Shown: positions 43,129 to 52,885 of the stretch, in pieces | Position numbering within the stretch: position 1 is the first letter of the stretch | Layout: each line of letters opens with the position of its first letter | Assembly (NCBI RefSeq): GCF_015210005.1 | Contig: NZ_MU158698.1 | Coordinates: 1,633,611-1,697,610, forward strand | Length of the DNA: 64,000 nucleotides | Reading direction: 5' to 3' | Origin: Sphingobacterium hungaricum | GTDB lineage: Bacteria > Bacteroidota > Bacteroidia > Sphingobacteriales > Sphingobacteriaceae | Made by a program: the position numbers and the translations under genes | The notes under the pieces: model-generated | Seen by the model: the letters and a program-made list of their open reading frames with translations, nothing else | Databases searched by the model: none | What the model was told of the DNA's origin: nothing

Positions 43129-44988
43129 TTAAATTAATTCTGATAATAATAACCAACGCTCCGTTTTTGAATCCAGCTCGCCTTTTAGCTTTTCTATTTC
43201 TTCAGACAATTCAATCAGTTTTTGATGGTCTGTTTCTGAATTTAAAGCTTCGCTTTTTTGAATAATCTTGTTTTCCCTATCCGCAATATCCTGTTCCAAT
43301 TCTTCGTACTCCCGCTGCTCTTTGTAGCTCAATTTTGTTTTGACAGAAGGTTCAACTTTCTTTTCTACAACAACGGGAGCTGGAGCTGATTTTTCTTTTT
43401 TCGCTAATTCTTCTTGTTCGATTTTATAATCGGCATAGTTTCCATTGTAAATTGTGACATCCCCTTCGCCATTAAAAATGAATAATTGTTCTGTCAATTT
43501 ATCGACCAAATACCTATCATGGGAAACCAAAACCAACACACCGGAATAGCTCATCAAAAATTCTTCCAAGACATTCAGCGTATCAATATCCAAATCATTG
43601 GAAGGCTCATCCAGAATTAAAAAATTTGGGTTTGCCATCAATACGCGCATCAGTTGCAAGCGCTTTTTTTCTCCCCCACTCAAGTTACGGATCATCCCGT
43701 ATTGTTTTTCAGGCGGGAATAAAAACAGGGTCAATAATTGGGAAGCGGTAAGTACATCGCCGTTTGCCATCGTGATAAATTCGGCAACATTTTTAACCAC
43801 ATCCATGACACGTTCGTTGTCACTGAATGTCAAACCACCTTGACGGTAATATCCGAAAACGGTTGTCTCTCCAATCGAAATTGTTCCTGAATCTGGCTTC
43901 TCGTTTCCAGTGACTAAATTTAAAAACGTAGATTTTCCTGTCCCGTTTTTACCAGCTAATCCTATGCGATCTCCTTTTTTGAAAACGTATGAAAAATCGG
44001 CGATTACGTTCTTCGCTCCGTAAGTTTTATAGACATGATCTAGCTCAGCAATCTTCGCTCCTTGGCGACTGACTTTGACGCTTAGCTCAACGACATCATT
44101 CTTTTTAATGTGCTGCGATTTCTTCTCTAAATCATAGAAAGCTTCTATGCGAGATTTGGATTTTGTACCACGAGCTTTCGGCATTCGTCGCATCCATTCT
44201 AATTCCTTTTTCATCAAGTTGCGCGCTTTATCCGCCATCAACGAGTTGATGTTTTCGCGAGCAGCTTTGTTCTCTAAAAAGTAACTGTAATTTCCTTTAT
44301 AACTAAATAATTCGCCACGATCCAATTCTCTAATTTCGGTACAGATTGTATCCAAAAAGTAACGGTCGTGTGTTACAAACAAAACTGTTTTTTGACCTGT
44401 GGTCAATAGCTTTTCTAACCATTCAATCGTTTCTACGTCCAAATGATTCGTCGGCTCATCTAAAATATAAACATCTGGTTCGTCAATCAATAATTTGGCT
44501 AATGCCAATCGCTTTTTCTGACCACCGGATAAACTTTCGATTTCTTGTTCGAAATCATTGATATTCAAACGATTAAGAATTGTCTTAATGTTGTATTCAT
44601 AATCCCAAGCTTCCATCTCAGACATCTTATCGACAAGAATTGCCAATTTATTCTGGTCAACTGGTTCATGAAGCAACAATTCTTCATAAGCGCGAATTAA
44701 TTGTTGTTGTTCGTTATCCGCAGAATAGATAAAGTCGTTGATAGACTTTAAATCTTTGAAGCTAGGTTCTTGAGGAAGGAAACCAATGCGGATTCCTCGT
44801 TCTTTAACAACCTTTCCTTCTGTTGGCAAAAATTGTTCTGCTAATAATTTTAAAAGCGTCGATTTACCCGTTCCATTGATTCCGACCAATGCAACCCTGT
44901 CTCCTTTTTGCAATCCAAAATGAAGACCTTTAAATAACCATTTGTCATTGAATGAATGACCTATTTGTTCTGTTGAAAGTATGCTCAC
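43129..44988 (-). CDS. ABC-F family ATPase (Uup-like)
   Basis: ABC-F proteins act on ribosomes in translation rather than transport. The 619-residue protein has two nucleotide-binding domains: Walker A GINGTGKSTLLKLL (about 36-49) and signature LSGGQKKRLALAKLL, then GKNGTGKSTFLNLV and LSGGEKKRLQLMRVL, with the linker arm between (RRMPKARGTKSKSRIEAFYD). The C-terminal coiled coil (KLSYKEQREYEELEQDI) is of Uup type. Tail end overlaps nothing, but its start overlaps the downstream oxidoreductase stop by four bases. No membrane segments. Confidence 0.92.
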   Translation of the reverse strand: MSILSTEQIGHSFNDKWLFKGLHFGLQKGDRVALVGINGTGKSTLLKLLAEQFLPTEGKVVKERGIRIGFLPQEPSFKDLKSINDFIYSADNEQQQLIRAYEELLLHEPVDQNKLAILVDKMSEMEAWDYEYNIKTILNRLNINDFEQEIESLSGGQKKRLALAKLLIDEPDVYILDEPTNHLDVETIEWLEKLLTTGQKTVLFVTHDRYFLDTICTEIRELDRGELFSYKGNYSYFLENKAARENINSLMADKARNLMKKELEWMRRMPKARGTKSKSRIEAFYDLEKKSQHIKKNDVVELSVKVSRQGAKIAELDHVYKTYGAKNVIADFSYVFKKGDRIGLAGKNGTGKSTFLNLVTGNEKPDSGTISIGETTVFGYYRQGGLTFSDNERVMDVVKNVAEFITMANGDVLTASQLLTLFLFPPEKQYGMIRNLSGGEKKRLQLMRVLMANPNFLILDEPSNDLDIDTLNVLEEFLMSYSGVLVLVSHDRYLVDKLTEQLFIFNGEGDVTIYNGNYADYKIEQEELAKKEKSAPAPVVVEKKVEPSVKTKLSYKEQREYEELEQDIADRENKIIQKSEALNSETDHQKLIELSEEIEKLKGELDSKTERWLLLSELI

Positions 44989-45641
44989 GCTAATTCTTTA
45001 ATTGTCGATGTTTTATAAATGTGTACACCTTGAGGATTTTTGAGACTCGCATGTATCATTGCGCTAGCAACATCTTTTCCTTGTATGCTTGTGTAATTTT
45101 TTAATGGTCCCCAAAGAAGCAAATTGATTCCTTTAAACAAAAAAGAAAAAATATCTTCTGCCAGTCTATTTTCATTTCGTTCGCCGATTAATAAGGATGG
45201 GCGAAACAGGAGCGTTGATGGGATTCCAACTTTGGTCAAGTCGCGCTCTGTCTCCCCTTTCATCCGCAAATAAAAGTTTTTGGAATGTTCGTCAGCTCCC
45301 ATACTAGAAACAAGAGCAACAACCTGGCATCCATTATCTTTTAAGATGGAAGCAACTTTTACTGGATAATCATGATCGATTTGATAATAGACAGCTTTAT
45401 CAGGAGTTTTCTTTTGCGTAGAACCTAGGCAAGAGTAAAGATGGTCAACCTGCAGATTTTCAATAAGTGCATTTATAGAATCAAAATCTGCCAAGAGCTG
45501 TTCCAGTTTAGGATGCTCCAAGGCTATTTTTTTTCTAGAAACAGCATACACTTTATGGTAGGCGGGATTATCGAGCAATTGCCGGACGACTTGTAAACCA
45601 ATCATCCCACTTGCACCCAATACCAAAGCCGCTGTGGTCAT
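44985..45641 (-). CDS. NAD(P)-binding oxidoreductase, HIM/TIP30-like atypical SDR
   Basis: The 218-residue product begins MTTAALVLGASGMIGLQVVR, a Rossmann GxxGxxG nucleotide motif, and continues as an atypical short-chain dehydrogenase (HTATIP2/TIP30-like NmrA-type): LYSCLGSTQKKTP (about 68-80), VALVSSMGADEHSKNFYLRM (about 107-126) and PSLLIGERNENR. The Ser-Ser and YLRMKGE layout resembles the SYK tetrad, but I cannot name a substrate. Start at 45641 (MTTAALV) preferred over the ATG three codons upstream. Translationally coupled to the ABC-F gene. Confidence 0.82.
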   Translation of the reverse strand: MTTAALVLGASGMIGLQVVRQLLDNPAYHKVYAVSRKKIALEHPKLEQLLADFDSINALIENLQVDHLYSCLGSTQKKTPDKAVYYQIDHDYPVKVASILKDNGCQVVALVSSMGADEHSKNFYLRMKGETERDLTKVGIPSTLLFRPSLLIGERNENRLAEDIFSFLFKGINLLLWGPLKNYTSIQGKDVASAMIHASLKNPQGVHIYKTSTIKELA

Positions 45642-45732
45642 CTCTCTCATACCTTTAATTAGGCAAAAATAAAGAATATTCGTTAGATAAAGATAAACAC
45701 CAGATTATACTACGCTTAAATTACAAAATCTG

Positions 45733-46119
45733 CTAATTTAATAAGTACGCAGCTTCTAGTGTGAAGCGCGGAATATCGACCATAAACGTCTCTCCCGTCA
45801 GGTGATTTTTCATTTCGTAAAATCCTTCCATGTAACCCATATCGGATTTTAGGTTGCAACCAGAAGTATATTGATGGATTTCACCGGGATTTAAAATCGG
45901 CTGTACGCCAACGACACCTTCGCCATCGACCTGTTTGTATTCGCCAATGGTGTCAAAAATATCCCAATGCCTATTGAGTAGCTGTACGGTAAAATGACTT
46001 AAATTTTCAATCGTAATCCGATAAGCAAACATAAAATGTTTATTCTCCGGATTAGAGTATTCAGATTGGTAGGTCGCTTCTACTGAAACTTTTACACCTT
46101 CAGTGATTTGAGTAGTCAT
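45733..46119 (-). CDS. apaG: ApaG-like protein
   Basis: ApaG/Co2+-Mg2+ efflux-named proteins are small beta-sandwich proteins of unclear function. The 128-residue product (MTTQITEGVKVSVEATYQSE onward) has the family core YRITIENLSHFTVQLLNRHW (about 36-55), the GEGVVGVQPILNPGEIHQYT stretch and the end YMEGFYEMKNHLTGETFMVD. The ATG at 46119 follows an AAGAAAAC ribosome-like site; an in-frame upstream ATG (46155) adds residues outside the family. Confidence 0.9.
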   Translation of the reverse strand: MTTQITEGVKVSVEATYQSEYSNPENKHFMFAYRITIENLSHFTVQLLNRHWDIFDTIGEYKQVDGEGVVGVQPILNPGEIHQYTSGCNLKSDMGYMEGFYEMKNHLTGETFMVDIPRFTLEAAYLLN

Positions 46120-46288
46120 TTGTTTTCTTTTTATCAAAGATAAAAATTTTATCATTTAAGACAAGTTTTTATCAAAATCGAGCGAATTAAATTTTTAATC
46201 CAATCCTTCTATAGGAACAAACAAATCTATTAACCCAGCGCAACAATATTTGACTGAGAAAAAACAAGAAATTACCTTACTTTTGAGC

Positions 46289-46999
46289 ATGAGTTTAGGA
46301 AAACTATATCTAATACCAGTTCCTTTGGCAGAAGAAGCGGCAGACGCTTCATTTACTCATTTTCATTATGAGCTTATCAATCAATTGGATGAGTATATTG
46401 TGGAGAATGAAAAAACAGCACGGAAATTTTTAAAGCAATCGGGATTAAAGAGACCGCAAAGTGAATTGATTATTCACGATTATGGAAAACATATTCGAAG
46501 CAAGGAAAATAAGGTGGATTTTCTAGCAGCAGCAATGAAGGGGAAAGATATCGGACTGATGTCGGAAGCCGGCTGTCCGGGTGTTGCCGATCCGGGAGCA
46601 GATATTGTTGCTGATGCTCACAAAAAAGGAATTCAAGTCATCCCTTTAGTTGGACCTAGCTCCATTCTATTGGCATTGATGGCTTCAGGATTCAACGGGC
46701 AGAGATTTTCATTTCATGGCTACTTGCCTATTGACAAAGCGGAGCGCACAAAAAGAGTGAAAGAATTGGAAGCGATTTCATCGAGGGATAAGCAGACACA
46801 AATCTTTATCGAAACACCTTTCCGCAACAACCAGCTTTTGGCCGAATTGATCCGTTCTTGCAAACCGCAAACAAAAATTTGCGTAGCGTCAAACTTAACC
46901 TCCAAAGAAGAATTCATACTAAGTCTTCCCGTTTCTAAATGGAAAAATAAAGAGATTGACCTTCATAAAAAGCCAACGATTTTTTTACTTTTTGCATAA
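46289..46999 (+). CDS. RsmI-like tetrapyrrole methylase family protein
   Basis: The 236-residue product belongs to the SAM-dependent tetrapyrrole-methylase fold, close to the 16S rRNA 2'-O-methyltransferase RsmI but shorter. It has MSLGKLYLIPVPLAEEAADA at the start, YIVENEKTARKFLKQ, the core LMSEAGCPGVADPGADIVAD (about 94-113) and VPLVGPSSILLALMASGFNG-like VIPLVGPSSILLALMASGF, then FIETPFRNNQLLAELI. This subgroup, common in Bacteroidota, may not be RsmI itself. The ATG at 46289 is preferred over an upstream TTG at 46250. Confidence 0.85.
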   Translation: MSLGKLYLIPVPLAEEAADASFTHFHYELINQLDEYIVENEKTARKFLKQSGLKRPQSELIIHDYGKHIRSKENKVDFLAAAMKGKDIGLMSEAGCPGVADPGADIVADAHKKGIQVIPLVGPSSILLALMASGFNGQRFSFHGYLPIDKAERTKRVKELEAISSRDKQTQIFIETPFRNNQLLAELIRSCKPQTKICVASNLTSKEEFILSLPVSKWKNKEIDLHKKPTIFLLFA

Positions 47000-47027
47000 G
47001 GAATAAATATTACGTAATATAGAAACC

Positions 47028-47489
47028 ATGTCGGAGGATATTATAGCAGAATTTCAGGTTTTAGTGATTATCATATTTGTTGTGCAAATGACATTATGGC
47101 TTTTATTTGCGAACACCATACGCAAAACATTAAATTTGATCGCAGAAGAAAATCGATGCATTCTTCCAAACCAAGCTTGGTTTGTCGCAATTCCTTTATT
47201 TAATATTTATTGGAATTTCCAAGTGGCCAGAAGGCTATCTGATTCGCTGACAAATGAATTTTTTGACAGAAAGATTGAAGCTGAAGAAAATCCGACACAT
47301 CGGGATGGATTTCTTTATTCCATAACAAATTTGTTGTGCTATATTCCATTTCCACCATTTTGGATTATATTTTTACGCACAATCAGTTTCATAAATTTTG
47401 TCACCTATTGGTTTAGGATTAACCAATGCCGGATCTTATTAATAGAACATAATAAATGGAAGGAGGAAACAAAGAACAATGAAGATTAA
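47028..47489 (+). CDS. Membrane protein of unknown function, upstream of Nif3
   Basis: A 153-residue protein with about three or four hydrophobic stretches (residues 10-27, 50-62 with PNQAWFVAIPLFNIYWNFQV, 92-110 with FPPFWIIFLRTIS and a shorter one) and no signal peptide. I do not recognise a named domain firmly; the PLFNIYWNFQVARRLSDSL stretch recalls DUF4328-type membrane proteins. It overlaps the Nif3 gene by 11 bases, so the two are translationally coupled. Confidence 0.75.
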   Translation: MSEDIIAEFQVLVIIIFVVQMTLWLLFANTIRKTLNLIAEENRCILPNQAWFVAIPLFNIYWNFQVARRLSDSLTNEFFDRKIEAEENPTHRDGFLYSITNLLCYIPFPPFWIIFLRTISFINFVTYWFRINQCRILLIEHNKWKEETKNNED

Positions 47490-48576
47490 AGAACTAACAC
47501 AGTATTTAGAAAGTATTGCGCCTTTAGCATATCAGGAAAGTTATGATAATTCAGGACTGCTGGTTGGAGATCCAAATGATGAAATCCAAAAAGCATTAAT
47601 TTCATTGGATTGCACCGAAGCCGTTGTGGATGAAGCAATCGCAAAAGGCTGTGACCTAATTATTTCCCACCACCCTATCGTTTTCAAAGGATTAAAAAAG
47701 TTCAACAATAAAAACTACGTTGAACGCACGGTTATTAAAGCGATTAAGAACAACATTGCGCTGTATGCCATTCATACCAATCTGGATAATGTTTTCGGAG
47801 GCGTTAATTCTAAAATAGCCGAAAAATTGGGTTTGATCAATACGGCAATTTTATCTCCTAAAAAAAATCAGCTTAAGAAATTAGTAGTCTATGTTCCGCG
47901 TGCTTCGGTTGAAGAAGTTCGCGAAGCGTTGTTTGAAGCGGGAGCCGGAAGCATCGGTGATTACGATGAATGCAGTTTTAACAGTGCCGGCTACGGAACA
48001 TTCAGGCCTTTAGCCGGAGCAAATCCAACGATTGGACAAATTGGAGAACAGGAGCGTGTCGAAGAAACGAAAATTGAAGTTGTCTATTCGGGGATCCGAG
48101 AAAGAGAGATTTTATTGGCGATGTTTGCTGCGCATCCTTACGAAGAAGTTTCGTATCAGATTGTCACATTGGAAAATTCAATTGCTTCCATCGGAGCTGG
48201 AATTATTGGGAATTTGGCAACGCCATTGTCACCAACAGATTTTCTCGCATACATTAAGGATGGTTTAAAATTGAACTGCATCCGCCACACAAAATTGATT
48301 GATACTAAAATCGAACGCGTCGCTATTTGTGGCGGTGCTGGAGGATTCTTGCTCGCCGATGCGAAACGCTCTGGGGCTGATGTATTTATCACGGCAGATT
48401 ACAAATACCATGAGTTTTTCGATGCTGAAGACGAACTGATCATCGCAGATATCGGACATTTTGAAAGTGAACAATTTACACAAGAATTATTGTTGGATAT
48501 AATTCAGAAAAAATTTGCTACCTTTGCTGTCCTATTGACGGAAATAGACACAAATCCCATTAAATACTATTGTTAA
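47479..48576 (+). CDS. Nif3-like dinuclear metal centre protein
   Basis: Nif3/YbgI proteins are hexameric toroids with a dimetal site; the reaction is unsettled (GTP cyclohydrolase FolE2-type or phosphatase suggested). The 365-residue long form has DNSGLLVGDPNDEIQKALIS (23-42), the metal ligands DLIISHHPIVFKGLKK (about 62-77) and AIHTNLDNVFGGVN, a PII-like insert (about 130-230) and the C-terminal CGGAGGFLLADAKRSGADVF with IADIGHFESEQ. It precedes the zinc-ribbon gene with no gap, a pair common in Bacteroidota. Confidence 0.93.
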   Translation: MKIKELTQYLESIAPLAYQESYDNSGLLVGDPNDEIQKALISLDCTEAVVDEAIAKGCDLIISHHPIVFKGLKKFNNKNYVERTVIKAIKNNIALYAIHTNLDNVFGGVNSKIAEKLGLINTAILSPKKNQLKKLVVYVPRASVEEVREALFEAGAGSIGDYDECSFNSAGYGTFRPLAGANPTIGQIGEQERVEETKIEVVYSGIREREILLAMFAAHPYEEVSYQIVTLENSIASIGAGIIGNLATPLSPTDFLAYIKDGLKLNCIRHTKLIDTKIERVAICGGAGGFLLADAKRSGADVFITADYKYHEFFDAEDELIIADIGHFESEQFTQELLLDIIQKKFATFAVLLTEIDTNPIKYYC

Positions 48577-49320
48577 ATGGAACAAACTGTAGAAGAAAAA
48601 TTAAAAGCATTATGGACGTTGCAAACGATCCATACAAAAATAGACAAAATTCGCCAGGTACGCGGTGAATTACCTATTGAGGTGGCCGATTTAGAAGATG
48701 AAATCGCAGGCCTTGACACGCGTATTGAAAAAATCAGAACGGAATTAGACGACCTGGAAGATTCAATCGTGAAACGCAAGAATATGATTAAAGATGCGCA
48801 AGTAGCTATTAAGAAATATGAAGCGCAATTGAACGAAGTGAAAAACAATCGTGAATACGATGCTATCTCTAAGGAAATTGAAATTCAAGGTTTAGAAATT
48901 CAAGTCTGTGAAAAACGTATCAAAGAAGCTGAGTTTGAAATCAAAAACAAAACAGAAGCTTACGAAGACACAGAAAAAAACTTGGATTTTTCTAAAGGTG
49001 AATTGGCAGTTAAGAAAGGTGAATTAGACACCATCACTGCTGAAACGCAAAAAGAGGAAGATGCGCTTTTGAAAAAAGCAGCTTCTGCTGAGAAAAATAT
49101 TGATGACCGCTTATTGAAAGTTAGTGGAAAATTACGTGGATCGTTCCGCAACGGATTAGCTATTGTTTCTATTGATAGAGATAGTTGTTCTGGATGCCAC
49201 AATAAAATCCCTGCTCAATTGCAGTCAGAAATTCGTCAACGCAAAAAAATCATTATCTGCGAACACTGCGGAAGGATTTTAGTCGATGAAGGCATTGTTT
49301 TCGAAGAGGAAAACAAGTAA
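48577..49320 (+). CDS. Coiled-coil zinc ribbon (C4-type) protein
   Basis: The 247-residue protein has a long antiparallel coiled coil (about residues 15-190, heptad-rich Glu/Lys/Ile) and a C-terminal zinc ribbon with CSGCHNKIPAQ and ICEHCGRILVDE, the four cysteines of the zinc site. It resembles CT398/HP0958-type proteins, which interact with RNA or flagellar/export factors elsewhere; here the role is unknown. Starts immediately after the Nif3 stop, so co-expressed; its terminator is at 49338. Confidence 0.92.
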   Translation: MEQTVEEKLKALWTLQTIHTKIDKIRQVRGELPIEVADLEDEIAGLDTRIEKIRTELDDLEDSIVKRKNMIKDAQVAIKKYEAQLNEVKNNREYDAISKEIEIQGLEIQVCEKRIKEAEFEIKNKTEAYEDTEKNLDFSKGELAVKKGELDTITAETQKEEDALLKKAASAEKNIDDRLLKVSGKLRGSFRNGLAIVSIDRDSCSGCHNKIPAQLQSEIRQRKKIIICEHCGRILVDEGIVFEEENK

Positions 49321-49337
49321 AAAAATAAAAAGGTATT

Positions 49338-49362
49338 AAGGCACGAGATTTCGTGCCTTTTT
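49338..49362 (+). terminator. Terminator after the zinc-ribbon gene
   Basis: AAGGCACGA (49338-49346) pairs with TCGTGCCTT (49351-49359) around a short loop, followed by T. It closes the 47028 / Nif3 / zinc-ribbon operon. Confidence 0.8.
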
Positions 49363-49397
49363 CTGTGAAAGTCAATTGTTTCTATTTGACCAAAAAG

Positions 49398-49445
49398 AAC
49401 CCTAATGATTTTCATTCCATTTGAATGTTACTCATTAGGGTTTTA
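49398..49445. terminator. Second hairpin upstream of the tricorn gene
   Basis: AACCCTAATGA (49398-49408) and TCATTAGGGTT (49432-49442) form a perfect 11-bp stem; within the loop CATTC and GAATG form a smaller stem. TTTT follows. It may be a second terminator or a leader structure of the tricorn protease gene, 70 bases downstream. Confidence 0.5.
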
Positions 49446-49514
49446 TTGCAACAAGTTTGCTATAAAGCTGTTTGATTGACGCAAATGGCTATTTTTATGA
49501 ATTATTATCTAAAA

Positions 49515-52500
49515 ATGAATATATACACTAAAATTTTGACTGCATTCGTGCTATTGATTAGTGCGAGTTTTCAGCTGTTGGCGCAGCAGGAAACATTGCT
49601 TTTGCGCAATCCGACAATCAGCGACACGCATATCGCTTTTGTCTATGGCGGGGACATTTGGATTGCCGAAAAAAGCGGAAACAATCCAAGACGTTTAACG
49701 GTTAATCCGGGCGTAGAACAGAATCCTATTTTTTCTCCTGACGGAAGCCAAATTGCATTCACAGGAAATTACGATGGAAATACGGATGTGTATGTGATTT
49801 CGGTATATGGTGGAGAGCCAAGACGGATCACCCATCACCCAGCATCGGATGTTTTGCGTGGATGGTTAAACAACAACGAAGTTTATTTTACAACGTCTCG
49901 CGAATTTGATTACTCGTTGGGTTCAAGACTATACAAAACCAACATCAACGGAGGTCGCGATGAGGCACTAATCATGCCGGAGGCGTACCAAGGTTCTCCC
50001 TCAGAAGACGGAAAATTTTGGGCTTACATCAAAAATGGAGACCCAACCGAGCGTGACCGCGTAGCTTTTAAAAGATACAGAGGCGGAGGAATGCCATCGA
50101 TTTGGATTTTTGACACCAAATCGCATGATATTCAAGTCGTTCCAGGTGAACGTTCAAATGACGTAAAACCAATCTGGTTAGGAAGTAAAGTCTATTTTCT
50201 TTCTGATAGAGATAAAATCGTCAACATTTTCAGCTATGATGTGAAAACTAAAAAAGTTGAGAAGTTAACGAATTACACGGATTATGATGTTCGTACTTTA
50301 CAAGGTCGTAAAAACGAATTGACTTACGAATATGCAGGAAAACTGCATATCTTAAACACAGATTCAAAAAACAGCAATGCATTGACTATTTCGGTTAATG
50401 CGGATGCATTGTACAAAAGAACGCATTACGATGAAATGAGCGCTGGCATTCGCGGCTGGAACATTTCTCCGACAGGACAGCGCGCTTTGTTTGAGGCAAG
50501 AGGCGAAATTTTTTCAGTGCCTAAAGAAAAAGGCGACGCAAGAAACATTTCAAATTCTCCTGGATCGCACGAACGGTTCCCGTCATGGTCTCCAAACGGA
50601 AAGTGGGTTTCATACATTTCGGATGTTAGCGGAAAATACCAATTGGTTCTTCGTGACCAAAAGGCGAGCGACGCCCCTGTTTACATTTCTTTAGGAGATA
50701 AAAACTTTTATTTCCAACCGGAATGGTCTCCAGACAGCAAGAAATTGTTTTATAGCGATGCGCATTTAAATTTATTTTATGTGGATATCGATACAAAGCA
50801 AGTTGTTCAGGTCGATAATGATTATGACGGTTCGAGTTTAGGACGCACAAGCAATCCATTCCAACCAAGCTGGTCATTTGATTCTAAATGGATCGCATAC
50901 ACAAAAACATTGAAAAATGGCGTTTCTGCGATATTCATGTATAACTTGGATAACAAGAAATCTACGCAGATTACTGACGGAATGAGTGAGGTCAGCAGTC
51001 CTACTTTTACGAGAGACAATAAATATTTGTTTTTCACAGCGAGCACGAACACAGGTTTGACGAATTCAGGCTTACACATGTCGGCTTATGAGCGTAGTCC
51101 ATCGTACAATGTGTATGCGTTTATTCTGTCAAGCGAAACACCATCTATCTTCAAAAATGAAAGCGATGAGGAGAAAGTGACGGAAGAGCCTGCGGCTCCT
51201 GAGAAGAAAAAGGAAGAGCCAAAAGACGAAAAGAAAACGACTAAGAAAGGCGACAAAAAAGAAGGCGATAAGCAAGACGAAGAGGAAACTAAAAAAGAAA
51301 AAGTTACTCCGATTAAAGTAGATTTCGATAATATTCAAAACCGTATCGTAGCGATAGATCTTCCTGCGGGGTATTACCGTTTGGATGGTTCAGTTGATAA
51401 ATCCTTGATGTATATGCGCGGAAGAACAATCTATGCATACGATTTGGAGAAATTAGAAGAGAAATCTTTGGTTGAAAATGCAAACGGTTTCGCGGTTAGT
51501 GCAGATGGTAAGAAAATGCTGTACGGAACGCAAGCTGGATTTTTTATCAATAATGCTGGCCAAAAGCCTGCTGGCGATGCTGGAAAAATCAAAACAACAG
51601 ACATCAAACAATTGGTTGATCCTGCGGCTGAATGGAAGCAGATTTTCAACGAAGTTTGGGCTTTGCAAAAAGAGTATTTCTATGTAGAGAACATGCATGG
51701 TGCGGATTGGGATGCGGTCAAAGTAAAATACGAGAAATTCCTTCCTTATGTGAATCACCGTTCGGATTTAGGTTACTTAATCAACGAAATGATGGGAGAA
51801 ATGGTCGTTGGACACAACTACATTTACCCGGGTGATGAGCCATCGTCGCCGTCTGTTAACGCAGGTGTATTGGGCGCTGATTATGAAATCGACAAAGGAA
51901 GATACCGCATTAAGAAAATTTATACACGTTTGGATTGGAATCCTTCGTTCAAAGCGCCTTTGGCTGAGCCAGGGTTGAATGTCAAAGAAGGAATGTACAT
52001 TCTTTCTGTTGATGGCGTAGAATTGACGGAAAGCACCGATATCTATAAATTATTTGATTTCAAAGTTGATAAGCAAGTAACCATAAAAGTGAACACAAAA
52101 CCAAGTTTTGATGGCGCTAAAGATGTCGTCGTTAAACCAATATCTTTTGGAAACGAAATCGCTCTTCGCCGTACAGAATGGGTTGAAAATAACCGCAAGA
52201 AAGTAGATTTGGCAAGTAATGGCCAAATTGCGTATGTGTACATGCCAAACACGGGTCAAGAAGGATATACGTCATTCAATAGATATTACTTCTCTCAGAT
52301 GGACAAAAAAGCGTTATTGCTTGATGAGCGTAATAATGGCGGAGGTTCAGTTGCGGATTATGTAATTGATTTGCTGTCCCGAGAATTAATCGCAGGATGG
52401 GGAATTCGTGACGGAAAAAGCTTTACGACTCCAGGAAATGGAATTTATGGACCGAAAGCGATGATCATCAATGAGAATGCGGGTTCTGGAGGCGATATGA

Positions 52501-52826
52501 TGCCTTACATGTTCCGATTCAAAGGATTAGGAAAATTGGTTGGACGTACCACAATGGGAATTTTGGTTGGAATTTCTGGCTACCCTCCTCTATTGGACGG
52601 TGGAAGAATCACCTCTCCAAACTTTGGTGTATTTGATTTAAAAGGAAATTACATTATCGAAAACGAAGGTGTAGCTCCAGATATTTTTGTTGAACAGACT
52701 CCAAAAGAATTATTGCAAGGAAGAGACCCGCAATTGGAAAGAACAATTCAATTGTTGCTGGAAGAAATGAAAACCTACAAATACCAGGAAATCATTAAGC
52801 CAGCTGACCCGATCCGCGTAAACTAA
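49515..52826 (+). CDS. Tricorn-type S41 serine protease, secreted
   Basis: Tricorn-like S41 proteases digest peptides; periplasmic or exported in bacteria. The 1103-residue product has a signal peptide (MNIYTKILTAFVLLISASFQ, residues 1-20), a beta-propeller region (about 40-540) with repeats such as NPIFSPDGSQIAFTG, PSWSPNGKWVSYISD and PEWSPDSKKLFYSD, a charged Glu/Lys-rich linker (about 545-590), the C1 domain, a PDZ-like part (about 770-870, LNVKEGMYILSVDGVEL) and the S41 core with NENAGSGGDMMPYMF. Start at 49515 chosen because upstream in-frame ATGs do not give a signal peptide. Confidence 0.94.
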   Translation: MNIYTKILTAFVLLISASFQLLAQQETLLLRNPTISDTHIAFVYGGDIWIAEKSGNNPRRLTVNPGVEQNPIFSPDGSQIAFTGNYDGNTDVYVISVYGGEPRRITHHPASDVLRGWLNNNEVYFTTSREFDYSLGSRLYKTNINGGRDEALIMPEAYQGSPSEDGKFWAYIKNGDPTERDRVAFKRYRGGGMPSIWIFDTKSHDIQVVPGERSNDVKPIWLGSKVYFLSDRDKIVNIFSYDVKTKKVEKLTNYTDYDVRTLQGRKNELTYEYAGKLHILNTDSKNSNALTISVNADALYKRTHYDEMSAGIRGWNISPTGQRALFEARGEIFSVPKEKGDARNISNSPGSHERFPSWSPNGKWVSYISDVSGKYQLVLRDQKASDAPVYISLGDKNFYFQPEWSPDSKKLFYSDAHLNLFYVDIDTKQVVQVDNDYDGSSLGRTSNPFQPSWSFDSKWIAYTKTLKNGVSAIFMYNLDNKKSTQITDGMSEVSSPTFTRDNKYLFFTASTNTGLTNSGLHMSAYERSPSYNVYAFILSSETPSIFKNESDEEKVTEEPAAPEKKKEEPKDEKKTTKKGDKKEGDKQDEEETKKEKVTPIKVDFDNIQNRIVAIDLPAGYYRLDGSVDKSLMYMRGRTIYAYDLEKLEEKSLVENANGFAVSADGKKMLYGTQAGFFINNAGQKPAGDAGKIKTTDIKQLVDPAAEWKQIFNEVWALQKEYFYVENMHGADWDAVKVKYEKFLPYVNHRSDLGYLINEMMGEMVVGHNYIYPGDEPSSPSVNAGVLGADYEIDKGRYRIKKIYTRLDWNPSFKAPLAEPGLNVKEGMYILSVDGVELTESTDIYKLFDFKVDKQVTIKVNTKPSFDGAKDVVVKPISFGNEIALRRTEWVENNRKKVDLASNGQIAYVYMPNTGQEGYTSFNRYYFSQMDKKALLLDERNNGGGSVADYVIDLLSRELIAGWGIRDGKSFTTPGNGIYGPKAMIINENAGSGGDMMPYMFRFKGLGKLVGRTTMGILVGISGYPPLLDGGRITSPNFGVFDLKGNYIIENEGVAPDIFVEQTPKELLQGRDPQLERTIQLLLEEMKTYKYQEIIKPADPIRVN

Positions 52827-52844
52827 GCGAATCGATAGCAAGAG

Positions 52845-52880
52845 AAATGGCGTCAACTCAAAAGTTGACGCCATTTTTTT
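52845..52880. terminator. Bidirectional terminator between tricorn and phospholipase C genes
   Basis: AAATGGCGTCAACT (52845-52858) and AGTTGACGCCATTT (52863-52876) form a perfect 14-bp stem with a four-base loop. Convergent genes end on either side, and the T run continues to 52880. Confidence 0.88.
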
Positions 52881-52885
52881 AAAAC

